From a virus, in IMG/VR virus record IMGVR_UViG_3300012039_000024, positions 1-26,873 of that record: 26,873 bases of DNA; one strand, 5' to 3'. Positions 12,660 through 21,158 of the stretch are shown piece by piece. The notes under the pieces were generated by a model. That model was not told the DNA's origin. It did no database searches and saw nothing but the letters and a program-made list of their open reading frames with translations. The position numbers and the translations under genes were made by a program. Every line of letters begins with the position of its first letter. Within the stretch, counting starts at the first letter, position 1.

Positions 12660-13751
12660 ATGAAGTCGATGATCCTTCGATACGGGGCCTACGGAGACCT
12701 GATCTATATGCTCCCGATCATCGACCGGATGAAGGCCGATGGGAAGGATCTGTACCTACACACCGGCATCCGGGGCATGGATGTGTTCCGGGAGGACACC
12801 CGCTTTACCTCGGTTCTCGTTTCCAATCCCGCAACGGCAGAGCAAATGCAGGAGGTAATCGAAAAGGACATTCTCGCCGTCAACCCGGACGAGATCGTGA
12901 ACCTCTCCGATACGATGGAAACGTCCCTCATACCGACGAGGGACCAGGACTCGTTCCATTGGCCCGTGGAGAAACGCAGGAAATTCACCCGGGGAGAGAG
13001 TTTCTACTCGATGGGGCTGCAAGTCGCGGGGTACGACCGCGGGCAGGGATGCGGGACGGTCGTATATGCCGAGGAAGAACTGGCCTGGGCCGATCGGTGG
13101 AGAGAGACGCACCGGGACGAATTCATCGTCATGATGACCGTCTCGGGGTCAAATGCACAGAAGCGGTTTCCGTTTGCCAGGGAATTGGGCAGAAATATCC
13201 TCGACCGCTACCCGGACGCCATCCTCTACCTCATGGGAGGGGAGAAGGAGAAGGCGAAGAAGTTCTCCTTTGGTGATCACCGGACGTATCCCGTGTTCGA
13301 TATTGCCTTCCGTCAGGCCCTCCTGATGACGAGGTACGCCGATTACGTTGTGGGCCCGGAAACGGGGCTCATGGTCGCCGCGGGGATGTGGGGCACTCCA
13401 AAGACCATGCTCTGCACGTCCTCGTCCGTTTTCCAATGCACGGACGGTCAAAAAAACGACTTCTCCCTGCAAGCGGATATTTCCTGCTCTCCCTGCCTTC
13501 GGGCGATCTATCTGCCCGAGGATTGCTACCACCCGCACGTCGCAGAGGATGAAACGGTATGCAACCGCAGATTCACCCAGGAGACGATTCTTGAGTCAAT
13601 CGACTTGGTTTACCGGACGATGCGATACCGACGGGACGCCGATGAGGAATGTAGGACCCAACCTGTTCGAGTGCCCGGAATGCGGCCTGATAACGTGCGA
13701 CTCCCCGAAGAACGAGGGGATCTACAACGAGAAGTACCTCGAACACTATAG
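12660..13751 (+). CDS. Family-9 glycosyltransferase (heptosyltransferase-like)
   Basis: The ATG at 12660 has CGGAG upstream. The product has a GT9-like GT-B layout: an N-terminal SMILRYGAYGDLIYMLPIID nucleotide-sugar fold start, a mid segment MMTVSGSNAQKRFPFARELG and the C-terminal donor-site motif VVGPETGLMVAAGMWGTPKT. A Cys set follows (SCSPCLR, EDCYHPH, VCNR), shared with the second GT9 domain at 14277. The last 36 codons run out of register over the methyltransferase gene with poor third-position GC, so the C-terminal tail is probably stop-loss sequence. It would transfer a sugar from an activated donor; acceptor unknown. Confidence 0.8.
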   Translation: MKSMILRYGAYGDLIYMLPIIDRMKADGKDLYLHTGIRGMDVFREDTRFTSVLVSNPATAEQMQEVIEKDILAVNPDEIVNLSDTMETSLIPTRDQDSFHWPVEKRRKFTRGESFYSMGLQVAGYDRGQGCGTVVYAEEELAWADRWRETHRDEFIVMMTVSGSNAQKRFPFARELGRNILDRYPDAILYLMGGEKEKAKKFSFGDHRTYPVFDIAFRQALLMTRYADYVVGPETGLMVAAGMWGTPKTMLCTSSSVFQCTDGQKNDFSLQADISCSPCLRAIYLPEDCYHPHVAEDETVCNRRFTQETILESIDLVYRTMRYRRDADEECRTQPVRVPGMRPDNVRLPEERGDLQREVPRTL

Positions 13752-14280
13752 GGACCTGTCGCAGACGGAACTCGGTAAGAAGATCATGGCGCTTCGGTGG
13801 GGATTCCTCCGGAGGCACGTCAACGGCCACAAGACCCTGCTCGACTACGGAACGGGCCCCGGCGCGTTCCTCGCATCGTATTCATCGTCCAATTTTCCAC
13901 CGTTGGTGATCGACGGGTACGACATAAACCCTCATTCCCCTTTTTACAAGCCGATCAATAAGAAATGGGACGTGGTGACGGCGTTCGACGTGATCGAACA
14001 CATGGAGAGCCCCCGGGATTGGATCGAATCCATCAATCCCCGGCTCCTTGTAGTTCTCACGCCTTGCATCGACGCACTCCGTCTCGAGCCCTACCGCGGC
14101 GGGATCCAGGACTGGAAGCACTATAAGCCGGGGGAGCATTTGCACTACTTCGGCGCGAAGTCCCTGTCGGCCCTGTTCCGGAAGTGCGGGTACACGGTGG
14201 AAGGATGGGATTACGCCGAATCCGCGAATCGCAACCCCGAGAACCCCCGGGACCTTATCACGATGGCGGCCTCCCGATGA
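13642..14280 (+). CDS. Class I SAM-dependent methyltransferase with N-terminal zinc knuckle
   Basis: The ATG at 13642 is chosen because the protein starts cleanly MRNVGPNLFECPECGLITC, a short zinc knuckle common in sugar or small-molecule methyltransferases. SAM-binding motif I is LLDYGTGPGAF, motif II GYDINPH and motif IV WDVVTAFDVIEHMESP. A C-terminal region with HYKPGEHLHYFGAKSL fits the Methyltransf_23 type seen in glycan loci. The first 110 bases overlap the upstream GT9 gene in another frame; the SD is weak. The TGA overlaps the next ATG. It probably methylates a sugar handled by the neighbouring glycosyltransferases. Confidence 0.8.
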   Translation: MRNVGPNLFECPECGLITCDSPKNEGIYNEKYLEHYRDLSQTELGKKIMALRWGFLRRHVNGHKTLLDYGTGPGAFLASYSSSNFPPLVIDGYDINPHSPFYKPINKKWDVVTAFDVIEHMESPRDWIESINPRLLVVLTPCIDALRLEPYRGGIQDWKHYKPGEHLHYFGAKSLSALFRKCGYTVEGWDYAESANRNPENPRDLITMAASR

Positions 14281-15911
14281 CCTGGAAACCGCTGAAAGAC
14301 ATGACGGAGTACGTCCCGGAAGTGGAGAAGTGCCGGCCGCGGCTGCTCCGCTACTGCAAGGGCCAGGGACTCGATCTGGCTTGCGGAGACAAGAAGATCA
14401 AGGAGACGGCGATCGGTTGCGACATCGGGAAGGCCAGGGACTCGGCGGCTGACTTCGCAATCGACCTCGAGGGGGGGTTGACCCTGTTCGCCTCGGATAC
14501 CTTCGATTTCATCTTCTCGTCGCATTACCTCGAACACGCCAAGGATCCCCCGTACCTGCTCCAAGAGTGGTGGAGGGTGATCCGGCCCGGGGGAAACCTC
14601 GTCCTCTACCTACCCCATGCGGATCTGTACCCCAGGGTGGGACAGGAGGGAGCCAATCCGGACCACAAGCACGACTTCACCCCGGAAGGCATCCTCGAGA
14701 TCGTGCGGGAATTCGCATCGTTCGAGATCCTGCACAACGAAGTCCACGCGGAGGACACCGAGTATTCTTTCGATCTTGTGTTGAAGAAACTCTCCGACGT
14801 GCCGGGGATCGCCCTCGACCGGCGCCCCCCGGGCTTGGAACATATGAAGAAAGCCCTCGTCATCCGGTACGGGGGCATCGGAGACGCGATCATAGCGACT
14901 CCCGTCCTCAAGGCCCTCAAGGAGGAAGGGTATCACGTCACCTTCAATACCTCGGACAACGGCATGGAGATCTGCAAGTTCAACCCGAACGTCGACCGAT
15001 TCCTCTATCAGGCGATGGACGAGGTTCCCAACGCAGACCTCGAGGGGTACTGGAAGGGACTGGCGAAGGGCTACGACCGCGTGGTGAACCTCTCCGGGAC
15101 GATCGAGGAAGCCCTCCTGGCGATCAAGGGACGCAACCCGGAGTACGAATGGACCGACGAGAAGCGGAGGGAGAAGTTCGGGAACATCAACTACTACGAC
15201 CACGCCTTGAAGATCGCGGGGATCGACCGCCGCAGGGAGAACGGAGAGATCTTCTTCTCCGACGAGGAAGAAGGACTCGCGCGGATCTGGCGAAAGACGT
15301 TCGAGGGGCGGTTCATCGTCATCTGGGCCCTGGGGGGCTCCGGACCCCACAAGCGGTTCCCATACGCGGCGATGGCGATGGCTGAATTCGCAAGGATCAA
15401 CAAGGAAGTCCTGTTCATCACCGTGGGCGGCCACGCGGAGAAACTCCTGGAACTGGCGGCCGACGACGATCCGAACTATATGCACCGCTCGGGACGGTGG
15501 GGAATCCGCAACACGGCGATCGCGGTCAAGTACGCGGATCTGGTGATCGGCCCGGAAACCGGGGCCTTGAACATGGCGGGATGCTTCGATACACCGAAGA
15601 TCTGTATGCTGTCGCACTCGTCCTGGGCGAATCTCTGCAAATACTGGAAAAACGACTACTCCGTACAGTCCAGGCAGAAATGCTCACCCTGCCACAAGAT
15701 GATCTTCTCCCTCAAAGAGTGCCCCGTGAACGAGAAATTCAAGGTCTGCGCTTGCGCGGCGGAATTCGATCCGACGGACCTCATGCCACGAATGAAGGAG
15801 GTTTTCAGAAAATGGCGACGCCACAATTCAACCCGGATCGACCTTCCGGGATCGGTGTTGACGGCGAACAAAGATGGATCACTCAAGGCCCCTGGAAGTT
15901 TGATCCATTAA
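14277..15911 (+). CDS. Methyltransferase-GT9 glycosyltransferase fusion
   Basis: A 544-residue two-domain enzyme with an ATGA start. Residues 1 to about 185 form a class I methyltransferase: GLDLACGDKK (motif I), AIGCDIG, FDFIFSSHYLEHAKDP and WWRVIRPGGNLVLYLP. From about residue 192 the frame runs on with MKKALVIRYGGIGDAIIAT, a complete GT9 N-terminus that would be a normal gene start, then FIVIWALGGSGPHKRFPYA and the donor motif VIGPETGALNMAGCFDTPK and CSPCHK cysteines. The fused GT9 and the GT9 at 12660 look like paralogues. The last 33 codons overlap the next gene. It probably builds and methylates a glycan. Confidence 0.85.
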   Translation: MTWKPLKDMTEYVPEVEKCRPRLLRYCKGQGLDLACGDKKIKETAIGCDIGKARDSAADFAIDLEGGLTLFASDTFDFIFSSHYLEHAKDPPYLLQEWWRVIRPGGNLVLYLPHADLYPRVGQEGANPDHKHDFTPEGILEIVREFASFEILHNEVHAEDTEYSFDLVLKKLSDVPGIALDRRPPGLEHMKKALVIRYGGIGDAIIATPVLKALKEEGYHVTFNTSDNGMEICKFNPNVDRFLYQAMDEVPNADLEGYWKGLAKGYDRVVNLSGTIEEALLAIKGRNPEYEWTDEKRREKFGNINYYDHALKIAGIDRRRENGEIFFSDEEEGLARIWRKTFEGRFIVIWALGGSGPHKRFPYAAMAMAEFARINKEVLFITVGGHAEKLLELAADDDPNYMHRSGRWGIRNTAIAVKYADLVIGPETGALNMAGCFDTPKICMLSHSSWANLCKYWKNDYSVQSRQKCSPCHKMIFSLKECPVNEKFKVCACAAEFDPTDLMPRMKEVFRKWRRHNSTRIDLPGSVLTANKDGSLKAPGSLIH

Positions 15912-16084
15912 CCAAGGAACTGCTCCCGGGGCAGTTCCAGACCGAGGTTCCCGCGGAGGCCCGGGCAGCGCCCCCGGTATCGGAAACCGCGGCGGGTGCG
16001 GAACTCCCTTCCGAGCCCATGACCCGGAGCCCGTTCCCGGCAGGGAAGAAGATCGGCGGCAAGAAACGCACCGCGGAGGGATGA
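15812..16084 (+). CDS. Small Pro/Ala-rich protein (90 aa)
   Basis: The ATG at 15812 has AAGGAGG about ten bases upstream, inside the tail of the preceding gene. It starts MATPQFNPDRPSGIGVDG, with RWITQGPWKFDPLTKEL, then becomes a disordered Pro/Ala/Glu stretch and ends basic (GKKIGGKKRTAEG). No family recognised. Overlapping 100 bases with the glycosyltransferase is unusual here. Ending just before the adaptor gene suggests it belongs to the structural operon rather than to the sugar cassette. Confidence 0.6.
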   Translation: MATPQFNPDRPSGIGVDGEQRWITQGPWKFDPLTKELLPGQFQTEVPAEARAAPPVSETAAGAELPSEPMTRSPFPAGKKIGGKKRTAEG

Positions 16085-16085
16085 A

Positions 16086-16979
16086 ATGCCTCTGATGCAC
16101 ACGACGTCCGGATTTTACGAAGGCAACACCCTTACGGAACTCGAGAACGGCGTCCTGTCGAAACTCGGGGAGGCGGCTGCGGCCTTCGGCCGGTACACCC
16201 AGGTCGAGATCCGCAGGGAACTGAACACCGCGCAGAGGGATTTCGCCTTCCAGACCCGATGCCTTCGGAGCCCCGGCATCATCATCCTGCAAGCGAACAA
16301 GAGTACCTATCTTCTGCCGAGCGGATTCCTGGATTTCGTCAATTCCCGGTGGCCGGCGTTCTTCCGGTCGGCAGACGGATCCGGATACACCCGCCTTGCC
16401 AGGACGACCAGGAGACGGCTCGACGAATACTCGAAGGTGTGGCGGGACGAGGTTGGATCTCCGAAGTCCATCTTCAAGGCGTCGGCCTACGGCAATAAGA
16501 GGACGATCGGGGTCTACCCCATCCCGGACGCGGCCGGCACGGACTACACCGCGGGGTCGGACGCGGGGATCACGGTATCGGTGGACGCCGCAACGGTGAC
16601 TTCGGAGTACGGAGTCATTACCTCCTGGACGGATACGGATCTCAAGGAGCGGTTCTTCTTCGGCTCGGAAGTCGGAGTCCTCGCGGATATTACCGTGCCG
16701 AACGGCAACATCTTCTTCGAGTACGTCCGTTACCCCTTCACCCTCTCGGTGGAAGGCCAGTACCCGGAGATTCCCGCGTATCTACACGAAGCCCTCGAGT
16801 GGCGGGCGGCGGCGATCCTGCTCGGCACGGAACACGACGGCCGGCTCGATCTCGGTAAATCGGCCGTCTACATGGCGATGTACGACGGCCTGGTAACACG
16901 GGGAAAAGCCGAGGAATCGGGTGCCGGCTTCTTCCCCGAGACGCTTGAGATCGACTCCGACTACCTCGAGGAACTGTAA
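16086..16979 (+). CDS. Head-tail adaptor-like protein
   Basis: The ATG at 16086 has GGAGGG upstream. The 297-residue protein has the layout of phage adaptors: an N-terminal helix LTELENGVLSKLGEAA, VEIRRELNTAQRDFAFQTRC, then STYLLPSGFLDFVNSRW and KRTIGVYPIPDA, a beta middle and a C-terminal helix bundle with EIPAYLHEALEWRAAAILL. This family forms the ring below the portal. The position between the sugar cassette and the large tail protein fits. A small beta insert (residues about 155-215) could be a surface loop. Confidence 0.65.
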   Translation: MPLMHTTSGFYEGNTLTELENGVLSKLGEAAAAFGRYTQVEIRRELNTAQRDFAFQTRCLRSPGIIILQANKSTYLLPSGFLDFVNSRWPAFFRSADGSGYTRLARTTRRRLDEYSKVWRDEVGSPKSIFKASAYGNKRTIGVYPIPDAAGTDYTAGSDAGITVSVDAATVTSEYGVITSWTDTDLKERFFFGSEVGVLADITVPNGNIFFEYVRYPFTLSVEGQYPEIPAYLHEALEWRAAAILLGTEHDGRLDLGKSAVYMAMYDGLVTRGKAEESGAGFFPETLEIDSDYLEEL

Positions 16980-18902
16980 ATGCAGGAACGCAGACCTCCG
17001 GCTCCGACGTCCCGCAAGGGGATCCGATCCCTACCGGAGATCTCCTTCCACCGGGGGATGAACTCCCTGAAAGCGAACCGGCTCCTGCTCGAGCAGGGGG
17101 AGTGCGCGACCCTCCTGAACCCGGATTTCGATGTGTTCGGGGGCATGGGGATCGGAAAGACGATCCACACGGTCAAATCCGGATTCGGGTCGATCCATTC
17201 CCTGTACGCCTCCGGGGGGATCCTCTGGATCGGGCACGGGACGTCCCTATCCTACTACGACACTTCCAACGGAGTCTCCGCATTGGTCACAACCGGCCTC
17301 TCCGGGGATCCCCTGTCGATGGATGTAGTCGGCAATTTCCTGTACCTCTCCAACGGAACGGACAAGAAGAAGGTCTACATCCCGCTATCCTCCGTATCGG
17401 AGTGGGGGATCGCGGCGCCATCCACCGCGCCAACCGTCGCCGTGGGAGCGGCCGGGAATCCGGACGGGACGTATTCCTGCTACTACTCCTACGTTGCGAA
17501 GTACACAGACGGCACGGAGTACGAAACGGACCTGTCGCCCGTGGCAACCGTCGCCCCGGTGACACAGAAGATCACCTGGACCCTCCCGGGATCGGCATCG
17601 GATTCACAGATCACCCACCTTCGCCTATACCGGGACAAGTCCGGACTGTCTCAATCGCTTGACTCCCTCCGGACGAACGTGGAAGCGGAGGAACAGGCGA
17701 AAATAACCGCGATGGCGGCCCTGACGGCGGGGATCTTCCGGGGACACATGGGAGGATCGTTCGGAGCCCTCGGCGCGGCGTATAAAACCGTCGTTAACCG
17801 AATGTCCAACAAGAAAGTCGTGCAGGACTCCATAGAAGATCAGGACGTGATCGTGGGGCCGTTCGAGGTTGCCGAAGTGACGATCGCCACGACCTCCTAC
17901 ACCGATGACGTAACCGATGCGGTCCTTCAAGAGAATCTGCCGTCGCTCCGGGAGCGGTATCTCCCGGTGAACTCGTACAAGAATTTCATCCACCGGATGA
18001 AACGGATATTCGGTATCGGAGTCACCGATTACCCCAGGTTCCTCTGGTACGGCAACCCCTACGAACCTCAAGCCCTTGAGACGTCCTGGGACGGGTACAA
18101 CACGACGATCTTCGAGGACGACGACAACAACTCCCTGCACGAACTCGGCGGCCATATCTACATCGGCGCGAAATCCGGATTCAAGCGGCTCCGGGGATCC
18201 ACTCCGGGGGATTTCTCGCTCGACGATACCCCGTCGACGGTGGGCCCGGAATCCCACGATTCCTGCCAGGTAACGCCGATCGGGATCATGTTCCCGCGCA
18301 GGGATGGGATGTACCTGTTCAGCGGGTATACCTCGGGCTTGATCGCCCCGCAGATCAAGAACCTCCTGGCGAACGTGAACTGGTCGGCTTTCTCCGTCGC
18401 CCGCTCCGTATGGGATGGACGATTCTACCGGATGTTCTACCCCTCCGGAGACGCCACGGCGAACGACCGGGAACTCGTCATGGACTTCATCGGGGGCTTG
18501 AAGGACGTTCGGTGCGGCGAGGGGAATCGGGCAATCTCCGCGGCCGTGTTCGATAAAACTACGCAGACGGTCTATTACGGAACGACGGCGGGAGTCCTTG
18601 GAGTGGCGACCGAGAGCGGATCCCGGTCGTTCGAGATCACGACGAAGGAGTACGTCTCGGCCGATCTCCTGTCCTCCGGGTCGATCGGGATGCTCCACTT
18701 CGACGTGGACACCAAGGGAGACGATCTCACGGTGACGCCGATCTACGATGGCGTCGATCAGACGCCGATCACCTTGAACAGCGACGGAAGGTTGAAATCC
18801 CAGGAATCCCTCCCGAAAGGGAACTTCTACCGGCTCGGATTCCGGATCTCCGCGACGACCTCAAAGAACATGGTTCTCTACGAACCGTGGCTGTTGGAGT
18901 AG
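16980..18902 (+). CDS. Large beta-rich tail/DNA-stabilisation protein
   Basis: The ATG at 16980 directly follows the upstream TAA. The 640-residue protein has a short basic N-terminus (RGMNSLKANRLLLEQGEC), then repeated beta segments of propeller type: IHSLYASGGILWIGHGTSL, MDVVGNFLYLSNGTDKK, TDLSPVATVAP, ELGGHIYIGAKSGFKRL, GMYLFSGYTSG. It resembles podovirus tail-hub or packaged-DNA-stabilisation proteins (P22 gp10-like) that close the portal. The assignment is by layout and context rather than a diagnostic motif. Length and position after the adaptor agree. Confidence 0.6.
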   Translation: MQERRPPAPTSRKGIRSLPEISFHRGMNSLKANRLLLEQGECATLLNPDFDVFGGMGIGKTIHTVKSGFGSIHSLYASGGILWIGHGTSLSYYDTSNGVSALVTTGLSGDPLSMDVVGNFLYLSNGTDKKKVYIPLSSVSEWGIAAPSTAPTVAVGAAGNPDGTYSCYYSYVAKYTDGTEYETDLSPVATVAPVTQKITWTLPGSASDSQITHLRLYRDKSGLSQSLDSLRTNVEAEEQAKITAMAALTAGIFRGHMGGSFGALGAAYKTVVNRMSNKKVVQDSIEDQDVIVGPFEVAEVTIATTSYTDDVTDAVLQENLPSLRERYLPVNSYKNFIHRMKRIFGIGVTDYPRFLWYGNPYEPQALETSWDGYNTTIFEDDDNNSLHELGGHIYIGAKSGFKRLRGSTPGDFSLDDTPSTVGPESHDSCQVTPIGIMFPRRDGMYLFSGYTSGLIAPQIKNLLANVNWSAFSVARSVWDGRFYRMFYPSGDATANDRELVMDFIGGLKDVRCGEGNRAISAAVFDKTTQTVYYGTTAGVLGVATESGSRSFEITTKEYVSADLLSSGSIGMLHFDVDTKGDDLTVTPIYDGVDQTPITLNSDGRLKSQESLPKGNFYRLGFRISATTSKNMVLYEPWLLE

Positions 18903-18904
18903 CG

Positions 18905-19855
18905 ATGCCTCTCGGCGTACAGATCGACTTGACGGCAACCGACGCGATGGAACAGATCCGTCACAACATCGAACTGCTGTGGAAAGAACAGGAACGCCTC
19001 TCCGGAGCGACGGGGGCCGTGAAGTTCAACTCGCCCGTGGATTTCCGGTTCAAAAAGACGATCGGAGGTATCTCCGCACTCCCGAAAGCCCACGATGCCT
19101 ACCACCAGGACGGGGGAGACGACGAGATCGACGTGACGGGGCTTTCCGGGCTCCTGGCCGATCCGCAGACGGCGAAGGCGAAGGGCGCGGATACGGAAAT
19201 GCAGTTCAACGATGGGAGTCTGCTCGGGGGCGCGCCGAACGTCCGGTACGACAAGGCCACGGATACGCTACGACTCGGGGGAGAATCCGATTACACGGAG
19301 ATCGAGGCAGACGGGACGATCAAGTGCGCGGGGGATGCGACCACTTTCAACGACATAAATATCTCCGGGCTCGCTCTGGGTACGGGACCCGCGGCCCCCT
19401 CCATCATCTCCCTCAACTCCACCGGGGTTCTGGCGTATGCCTTCATCGGGACAGGGGTTCTCGCCGATGAATTGCATGGGTCCATCGAGGCCCTTCACGA
19501 CTACCTCGAGGGATCGGACATCGTGCCGCACGTCCATTGGTGCCCTACCACCAACGACGCCGGGGACGTGAAATGGCAACTCGAGTACATCTGGATCAGC
19601 AGGACGGGAACGATCACGGGCTCCACGACGATCGACGTGACTACGGCGGCGGGGGGTACGGCGTGGGTGTTGAAGCGGTCGGATTTTCCCGCCGTTAGCG
19701 GAGCCAATCGGCAGATCGGGGATCGGTTCATGTTCCGGATCTTCCGGGATCCGGCTGATTTAGCCGATACCTACGGATTCGATGCGGCGATCCTGGATGT
19801 TGGGATCCACTACCAGAAAGACACGATGGGGTCCCGGGGGGTTACGACGAAATGA
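18905..19855 (+). CDS. Tail fibre or receptor-binding-like protein (316 aa)
   Basis: The ATG at 18905 has GGAG five bases upstream; an in-frame GTG at 18887 lies inside the previous gene. An N-terminal helix (MEQIRHNIELLWKEQERL) would join the tail. Then comes a short linker, a fibre-like segment (MQFNDGSLLGGAPNVRYDKA, LRLGGESDYTEIEADG) of trimeric-fibre type, and a C-terminal beta sandwich (VPHVHWCPTTND, WQLEYIWISRTG, FMFRIFRDPADL, AILDVGIHYQKDTMGS). That last domain is a recurring phage tail tip domain. It probably contacts the host surface. Its TGA overlaps the next ATG. Confidence 0.65.
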   Translation: MPLGVQIDLTATDAMEQIRHNIELLWKEQERLSGATGAVKFNSPVDFRFKKTIGGISALPKAHDAYHQDGGDDEIDVTGLSGLLADPQTAKAKGADTEMQFNDGSLLGGAPNVRYDKATDTLRLGGESDYTEIEADGTIKCAGDATTFNDINISGLALGTGPAAPSIISLNSTGVLAYAFIGTGVLADELHGSIEALHDYLEGSDIVPHVHWCPTTNDAGDVKWQLEYIWISRTGTITGSTTIDVTTAAGGTAWVLKRSDFPAVSGANRQIGDRFMFRIFRDPADLADTYGFDAAILDVGIHYQKDTMGSRGVTTK

Positions 19856-20571
19856 CGATCTCCGTCAATCCGCATCCCCAGATCATGTGCGACACGATCG
19901 CGGAGAGGGATTCCATCCCGCCGAGGACTGGTATCCGGGTGTTCTGCCGGGAGACGGATTCCAACTTCATCTTCGATGGGACGTGGAAGGCGGTATCCGG
20001 TGGAGCCCAGGGACCGCCAGGCGAGCGGAACGACCTCCCGGACGATTACCTTCGGAACGGGATTCAAGCCGGTGGGAACCCTGGCGACGGGAACAACCTC
20101 GAATCGGGTGTTCGTGGTGAATTTCATCTCGAACGGAACGAACCTCTACGAGGCCGGCAGGACAGCGGCGATGGCGGCGTGATGATCTCCATTCGGAAGG
20201 CAGACCCGCAGAAGGATTTGAAGGTGATCGCCCCGATGGTCAACGCCTTCGCGGAGGAAATCGGACTGGACGACGACGGCTCCGTGTCCTTGATCGCAAC
20301 GATCCCGGGCACGGTGTCGTTTATCGCCTACAAGGGGAACGATCCCGTAGGCGTTCTCGGGATGGTCGAGGCCAAGGAGGCCTTCTGGGGGCAATACATC
20401 TGGGTGGATCCGGAATATCGCGGCGGGGTCGTCGCGGGATTCCTCCACAAGGCGGCGTTCCTCTACTGCGAGGGCAAGCCGGCGCGGATCGTCGCTTCGG
20501 AGGAACGGAAGAAACTGTACGAGAAGATCGGGTACTCGATTACCCACTACGTCATGGAGAGGGCGACATGA
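19852..20571 (+). CDS. Fibre N-terminus joined in frame to GNAT acetyltransferase (as read)
   Basis: As read, a single 239-residue frame from ATG 19852. Residues 1-56 are a short fibre head (NFIFDGTWKAVSGGAQGPPG). Residues 57-110 are Asn/Gly/Arg-rich with poor third-position GC and look non-coding. From residue 111 a GNAT acetyltransferase begins. The missing fibre end is in the +1 frame (20021-20182). A single extra G near 20020 would explain everything: without it the fibre would end at 20182 and the GNAT would be a separate gene at TGATG. An indel, programmed frameshift or true fusion are all possible. Confidence 0.55.
   Translation: MTISVNPHPQIMCDTIAERDSIPPRTGIRVFCRETDSNFIFDGTWKAVSGGAQGPPGERNDLPDDYLRNGIQAGGNPGDGNNLESGVRGEFHLERNEPLRGRQDSGDGGVMISIRKADPQKDLKVIAPMVNAFAEEIGLDDDGSVSLIATIPGTVSFIAYKGNDPVGVLGMVEAKEAFWGQYIWVDPEYRGGVVAGFLHKAAFLYCEGKPARIVASEERKKLYEKIGYSITHYVMERAT
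20021..20182 (+). other. Displaced fibre C-terminal coding segment (+1 frame)
   Basis: In this frame the text reads ASGTTSRTITFGTGFKP, then GTLATGTTSNRVFVVNF and ends NLYEAGRTAAMAA-stop, a C-terminus I recognise from many phage fibre proteins. Third positions are mostly G or C here but not in the open frame. It continues the GPPG sequence of the 19852 gene if one base is skipped at about 20020. Confidence 0.6.
20182..20571 (+). CDS. GNAT-family acetyltransferase
   Basis: The ATG at 20182 overlaps the fibre-frame stop as TGATG and gives a complete 129-residue GNAT domain: MISIRKADPQKDLKVIAPMV as strand 1 and helix 1, then SFIAYKGNDPVGVLGMVE as strands 2-4, YIWVDPEYRGGVVAGFLHKA as the acetyl-CoA-binding motif A (with a weak Q/R-x-x-G-x-G/A match) and KKLYEKIGYSITHYVMER as the C-terminal motif. 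Phage tail clusters often carry such an enzyme; the substrate is unknown. In the raw sequence it is also in frame with the fibre start at 19852. Its stop overlaps the next ATG. Confidence 0.7.
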   Translation: MISIRKADPQKDLKVIAPMVNAFAEEIGLDDDGSVSLIATIPGTVSFIAYKGNDPVGVLGMVEAKEAFWGQYIWVDPEYRGGVVAGFLHKAAFLYCEGKPARIVASEERKKLYEKIGYSITHYVMERAT

Positions 20572-21146
20572 ACAAGAAAACGCTGCTTGCGATGATCTCC
20601 CGGGGGTATGGAATCGTCATCACCACCGGAGGGCTCCCGTTCCTCACGTTCAACGGAGGGGTCGTCGGAGGGGATCCGGTAACGGCCGTGGTGGGTGGCG
20701 GGGCCCTGCTCGGCAGCGCGATCCTGGGGAACAAGGCGTCCAAAAAGGCCGCCAAGTCCGTCGCCGACCAGAACGCCGCGAACACCGCTCTCCATACCAT
20801 GACGGACGCCGAGAAACAGGCGTTCCTCGCGGAGGGATTCAACAAGATCAACCAGGGATTCGCGGGGTCGACCGAACTTGCTTCAAGGACTCTCGCCGCA
20901 CGGGGGATGGGGGGGAACGCCGTGGCGGCGCCCCTGGCGAACATCGGCAGGAGCAGGGCTCAGTCGATCGGGGATCTGTATTCGAACCTCGTAAAGACGG
21001 CCATGAACATGAAGGCGGGTACGCCGTCGATGCAAGCGATACCGCCTACGCAATCCGTAGCGCAAGGATTATTCGGGCCGATCTTCTCGGGGGCTTCGAG
21101 CGCACTCGCCCCGCAACTCGGCGGTCAGTTCGCAAAACTGTTTTAA
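20568..21146 (+). CDS. Internal virion/ejection-like protein (192 aa)
   Basis: The ATG at 20568 overlaps the GNAT stop. From about residue 36, DPVTAVVGGGALLGSAILG followed by NKASKKAAKSVADQN is a pattern I know from ejected virion proteins: a Gly-rich hydrophobic helix then Lys/Ala-rich. A helical middle and TLAARGMGGNAVAAPLANIG follow, with an FAKLF end. The first 35 residues (MNKKTLLAMISRGYGIVITT and a hydrophobic turn) read like an extra small gene fused in front. Its place before two larger internal proteins supports a DNA-ejection role. Confidence 0.6.
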   Translation: MNKKTLLAMISRGYGIVITTGGLPFLTFNGGVVGGDPVTAVVGGGALLGSAILGNKASKKAAKSVADQNAANTALHTMTDAEKQAFLAEGFNKINQGFAGSTELASRTLAARGMGGNAVAAPLANIGRSRAQSIGDLYSNLVKTAMNMKAGTPSMQAIPPTQSVAQGLFGPIFSGASSALAPQLGGQFAKLF

Positions 21147-21158
21147 GGAGAGATCGAC

